DNA of 54,871 nucleotides from positions 1-54,871 of the forward strand of contig DRFF01000036.1 in assembly GCA_011050685.1 (NCBI GenBank), written 5' to 3'. Position 1 is the first letter of the stretch, and each line of letters opens with the position of its first letter. The notes below the pieces were generated by a model. The model worked only from the letters and a program-made list of their open reading frames with translations. It was not told the DNA's origin and searched no databases. The DNA comes from Aurantimonas coralicida. Its GTDB lineage: Bacteria > Pseudomonadota > Alphaproteobacteria > Rhizobiales > Rhizobiaceae. Positions 52,649-54,871 of this stretch are shown piece by piece. The position numbers and the translations under genes were made by a program.

Positions 52649-53331
52649 TCGCGGGTCCGCGCGTGCCTTCCGCGCTTCCGACCTAGCCCCAAGGCCCGGA
52701 AGCGCAGGTTCGTCGCAGGCTATTATAGGCTCGAAGAGCTTAGCGAGGTCGTCTGGACAGTGCTCCTCCGCCCGGCGGCCGAATTGGACGCCGCGATCGC
52801 GCGGCTGCCGGCGAACAGCGCGGCGGTGACCAGCATCAGACGGATCGGGAAGGGCCGGTGAATGTTACCTGCTAGCCCTTTCAATCCTGGTCTGTTCCTC
52901 GTCTCATGCGCCTGAAGACAAAAGATCGCCGGGAGGGGCATTCCGGCGAGCATGTCGAGCCCGCGTGCGACACAACGATCGCCGTGTCGAGACGCTGCTA
53001 AGCTGCGATCAGACGGTTCTCGATACCGGTGAGGTGGGATCGTCACGACGCCGGCACCCTGGGGCCTTGGGGAGCTGTGAAGGTTAACCCAATGACTTTG
53101 AAAGGGTATTTATCGCAGAGGAAAATCCGGTGCCGAGAAGATTATCCTCGGCTAACGTAATCAGTGATACTGAATAAATCAGAATTTCATGGTTATTAAT
53201 GTCTTTAGATGACAATTTGTCGCAGGCGTTCTGAAGCTACGTTAAGTTAACGTTTACGGCGTCTGCCCTAGCGTCTCCGTAGAAATGCCTGTCCGATCGT
53301 CGGCGGTGCGTATTTTAGGGTCGCCAGAACA
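52649..53331. other. Gene-free region upstream of the chemotaxis gene
   Basis: No gene is supported in these 683 bases. The right half is AT-rich. A perfect 15-base palindrome, ACGTTAAGTTAACGT, lies at 53239-53253, about 80 bases upstream of the chemotaxis receptor start; with GGTTAACCC at 53085-53093 it resembles TTAA-type master-regulator (CtrA-like) sites, though the spacing does not match the full consensus. Confidence 0.4.
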
Positions 53332-54871
53332 ATGTCCTCACCGTCCGTTATTCCGAAAAAATCTCTGTCCCTCGCTGGGCGCCTATACGTCGTTCTGTTT
53401 CTTGCCGTGGGCGCGTTCGTCGTGATGGCTGGCATCTCCTGGCTGCAGGGCGGACGGGTGCAGCATTCGATGGCGACCGCCGAGGAATTGCGGGGGGACA
53501 TCGACCACCTTGGAAAAATGCGGCTGGCCAATCTCGAGCTTATCCTTGCGGCCATGGACAGCATTGTCGACCGGGAAGAGGGGGTGATGCAACCCGAACG
53601 GCTCGAGGGCATCGCAGCCTCGATCGAATTTTTGCGCGGTGGCGAAGAAGATGCTGCGCACCTGGCGGAGGAGCTGGGCGACCCCTCCTTGATGGCGACG
53701 TTCGCGGCCGACCTCGGTACCGTCGGTCAGGCTATCCAGGTTGACCTGAAGCGGCTGATCGAGCGAAGAGCGCCCGTCGAGGCATTCTCGGCCATCGATG
53801 ACGCCATCGATGCGGGCGGAGAGCACCTCACCGAAACCTTGGCGCTCCTCGCCGAAAAGGCGGATGTCAAGCTTCAGGTGGAGCTAGCCGATGCCCAAGG
53901 CGCGGCAACGACGTGGCTTTGGTTGCAGCTCGGCGCGGCGATGCTGGCGCTGCTGATCATCGCGCCCGTCATGTTGATGGTCAGCCGCTCGATCGTGCAG
54001 GCGATCAACAGCCTTCGGGCGACCATGGTCGGCTTGACCGAAGGCCGTCTTGACATCGCCGTCGAGGGTCAACAGCGGGGCGACGAGATCGGCGCGATGG
54101 CTGTTGCAGTGGAGAGCTTCAAGCAGGCGGCGATCGACCGTAAGCGTCTGGAGGCCGAGGCTGCGGCAGCGCGGATCGACCAGGAGCAGGCGAAGCAACG
54201 CCAGGCGGCGCTGGACAATGCCAAAGCCGAGGATCTGCGCGCCTTCGTCGGTGTGGTGGAGGTTGGCTTCGAGCGGCTGTCAGCGGGCGACCTGACGGTG
54301 CGCATGGCCGAACCGGTGGCGGCGGAGTTCGAGCCGATCCGGGCAAAGTTCAACGACAGCGTCGCCAAGCTCGAGGATGCGATCGGCAATGTGGTGACCT
54401 CGATCGGTTCGATCCGGTCGGGCCTTTCGGAGATCAACACGGCGTCGAACGACTTGGCGCAGCGCACCGAACAGCAGGCGGCGAACCTGGAAGAGACGGT
54501 GGCGGCGCTGGGCGAGGTGACGACGGCGGTGAATGAAACGGCCGAGGGCGCCGGCAAGGCGCAGACGGCGGCGAGTTCCGCCCGCGGCAAGGCCCAGAAG
54601 GGCGGTGAGATCGTCGGCCAGGCGGTTGCGGCGATGAGCCAGATCGAAAAATCCTCCGAGCAGATCAACCAGATCATCTCGGTGATCGACGAGATCGCCT
54701 TCCAGACCAATCTGCTGGCCTTGAATGCGGGCGTCGAGGCGGCGCGGGCCGGCGAAGCCGGCAAGGGCTTTGCGGTGGTCGCCCAGGAAGTGCGCGGGCT
54801 GGCCCAGCGCTCGGCCGAGGCGGCGAAAGAGATCAAGACGCTGATCGCGACCTCGCGCAGCCAGGTGGAGA
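53332..54871 (+). CDS. Methyl-accepting chemotaxis protein, 3' end beyond window
   Basis: At least 513 residues from ATG 53332 ([20 protein letters not shown]). The first membrane helix ([19 protein letters not shown]) and second ([20 protein letters not shown], near residue 205) flank a helical periplasmic sensor of about 170 residues. A HAMP region follows ([20 protein letters not shown]), then a second HAMP-like piece and the signalling hairpin, with the tip [20 protein letters not shown] and [20 protein letters not shown]. The C-terminal methylation helix and any CheR/B pentapeptide lie outside the window. LNAGVEAA, not LNAAVEAA, is a common alphaproteobacterial variant. The ligand is unknown. 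Confidence 0.93.
   Translation, partial: MSSPSVIPKKSLSLAGRLYVVLFLAVGAFVVMAGISWLQGGRVQHSMATAEELRGDIDHLGKMRLANLELILAAMDSIVDREEGVMQPERLEGIAASIEFLRGGEEDAAHLAEELGDPSLMATFAADLGTVGQAIQVDLKRLIERRAPVEAFSAIDDAIDAGGEHLTETLALLAEKADVKLQVELADAQGAATTWLWLQLGAAMLALLIIAPVMLMVSRSIVQAINSLRATMVGLTEGRLDIAVEGQQRGDEIGAMAVAVESFKQAAIDRKRLEAEAAAARIDQEQAKQRQAALDNAKAEDLRAFVGVVEVGFERLSAGDLTVRMAEPVAAEFEPIRAKFNDSVAKLEDAIGNVVTSIGSIRSGLSEINTASNDLAQRTEQQAANLEETVAALGEVTTAVNETAEGAGKAQTAASSARGKAQKGGEIVGQAVAAMSQIEKSSEQINQIISVIDEIAFQTNLLALNAGVEAARAGEAGKGFAVVAQEVRGLAQRSAEAAKEIKTLIATSRSQVE

Noticed and set aside
52649-52868. Open frame reading FVAGYYRLEELSEVVWTVLL after the small hypothetical gene
   Set aside because: It looks protein-like but has no start codon and no recognised family; it is in frame with the preceding ORF past a TGA, so at most it is a decayed tail.
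1-54871. CRISPR arrays, rRNA or tRNA genes, phage integrase or att sites
   Set aside because: No regularly spaced repeats, no rRNA-like or cloverleaf-like sequence, and no integrase motif were seen; an exhaustive tRNA scan was not possible by eye.

Overview
The window is GC-rich chromosomal DNA from an alphaproteobacterium, most likely a member of the Hyphomicrobiales (Rhizobiales). The evidence is codon usage, many ATGA/GTGA gene overlaps, HWE-family sensor kinases, an Omp25/31-like barrel, a PQQ operon, a two-subunit methylmalonyl-CoA mutase with MeaB, and an Mrp antiporter operon. I cannot name the genus.

Left end (1-5.6 kb): a decaying defence island. The first 87 bases are the start of an IS256-type transposase, transcribed leftward. 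Its end at about base 144 abuts the C-terminal third (PIWI domain) of a catalytically dead, RsAgo-like long prokaryotic Argonaute, so the N, PAZ and MID parts are gone. An intact 289-residue protein lies 31 bases downstream; it has an unnamed N-terminal domain and a C-terminal TIR domain. Next is a 409-residue protein resembling AbiGi. Then come an IS427-type remnant and a DUF3883 nuclease-like gene broken by four lesions, one of them an IS5-family insertion with recognisable ends and a 4-base target duplication.

5.8-20.5 kb: a CHASE-type HWE kinase; a small Cys-rich secreted protein with a BNR-repeat 'glycosylhydrolase'; an SDR reductase; a DUF423 membrane protein; a complete seven-gene Mrp (Mnh) cation/proton antiporter operon on the minus strand; an oligopeptidase B-like S9 peptidase; a diheme cytochrome c; and a cytochrome c'.

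20.6-29.3 kb: Fe/Mn superoxide dismutase, class IV aminotransferase, PilZ protein, haloacid dehalogenase-type hydrolase, lipoprotein L,D-transpeptidase, TM2 protein, HerA-like ATPase, a small conserved protein, and a second HWE kinase.

29.4-42.1 kb: propionyl-CoA/methylmalonyl-CoA metabolism (small and large mutase subunits, with the chaperone meaB 8 kb away). Between these lie an AbrB-Doc toxin-antitoxin pair whose toxin overlaps a CorA transporter gene, a GGDEF-EAL protein, a FeeM-like N-acyl amino acid synthase with an AT-rich 5' end, and a complete pqqABCDE operon.

42.1-54.9 kb: NYN-domain protein, L-asparaginase II, DUF3750 protein, a HigBA module, a 270-base inverted-repeat element, pcaB-pcaD of the beta-ketoadipate pathway, PfkB sugar kinase, outer-membrane barrel protein, class I cytochrome c, class I fructose-bisphosphate aldolase, a doubtful small ORF, and a methyl-accepting chemotaxis protein cut by the window end. 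I saw no rRNA, tRNA or CRISPR array.

The most interesting unit is the Argonaute-TIR locus. An inactive guide-binding protein next to a likely NADase is the layout of abortive-infection pAgo systems, here caught after an IS removed the sensor and left the putative toxin intact.
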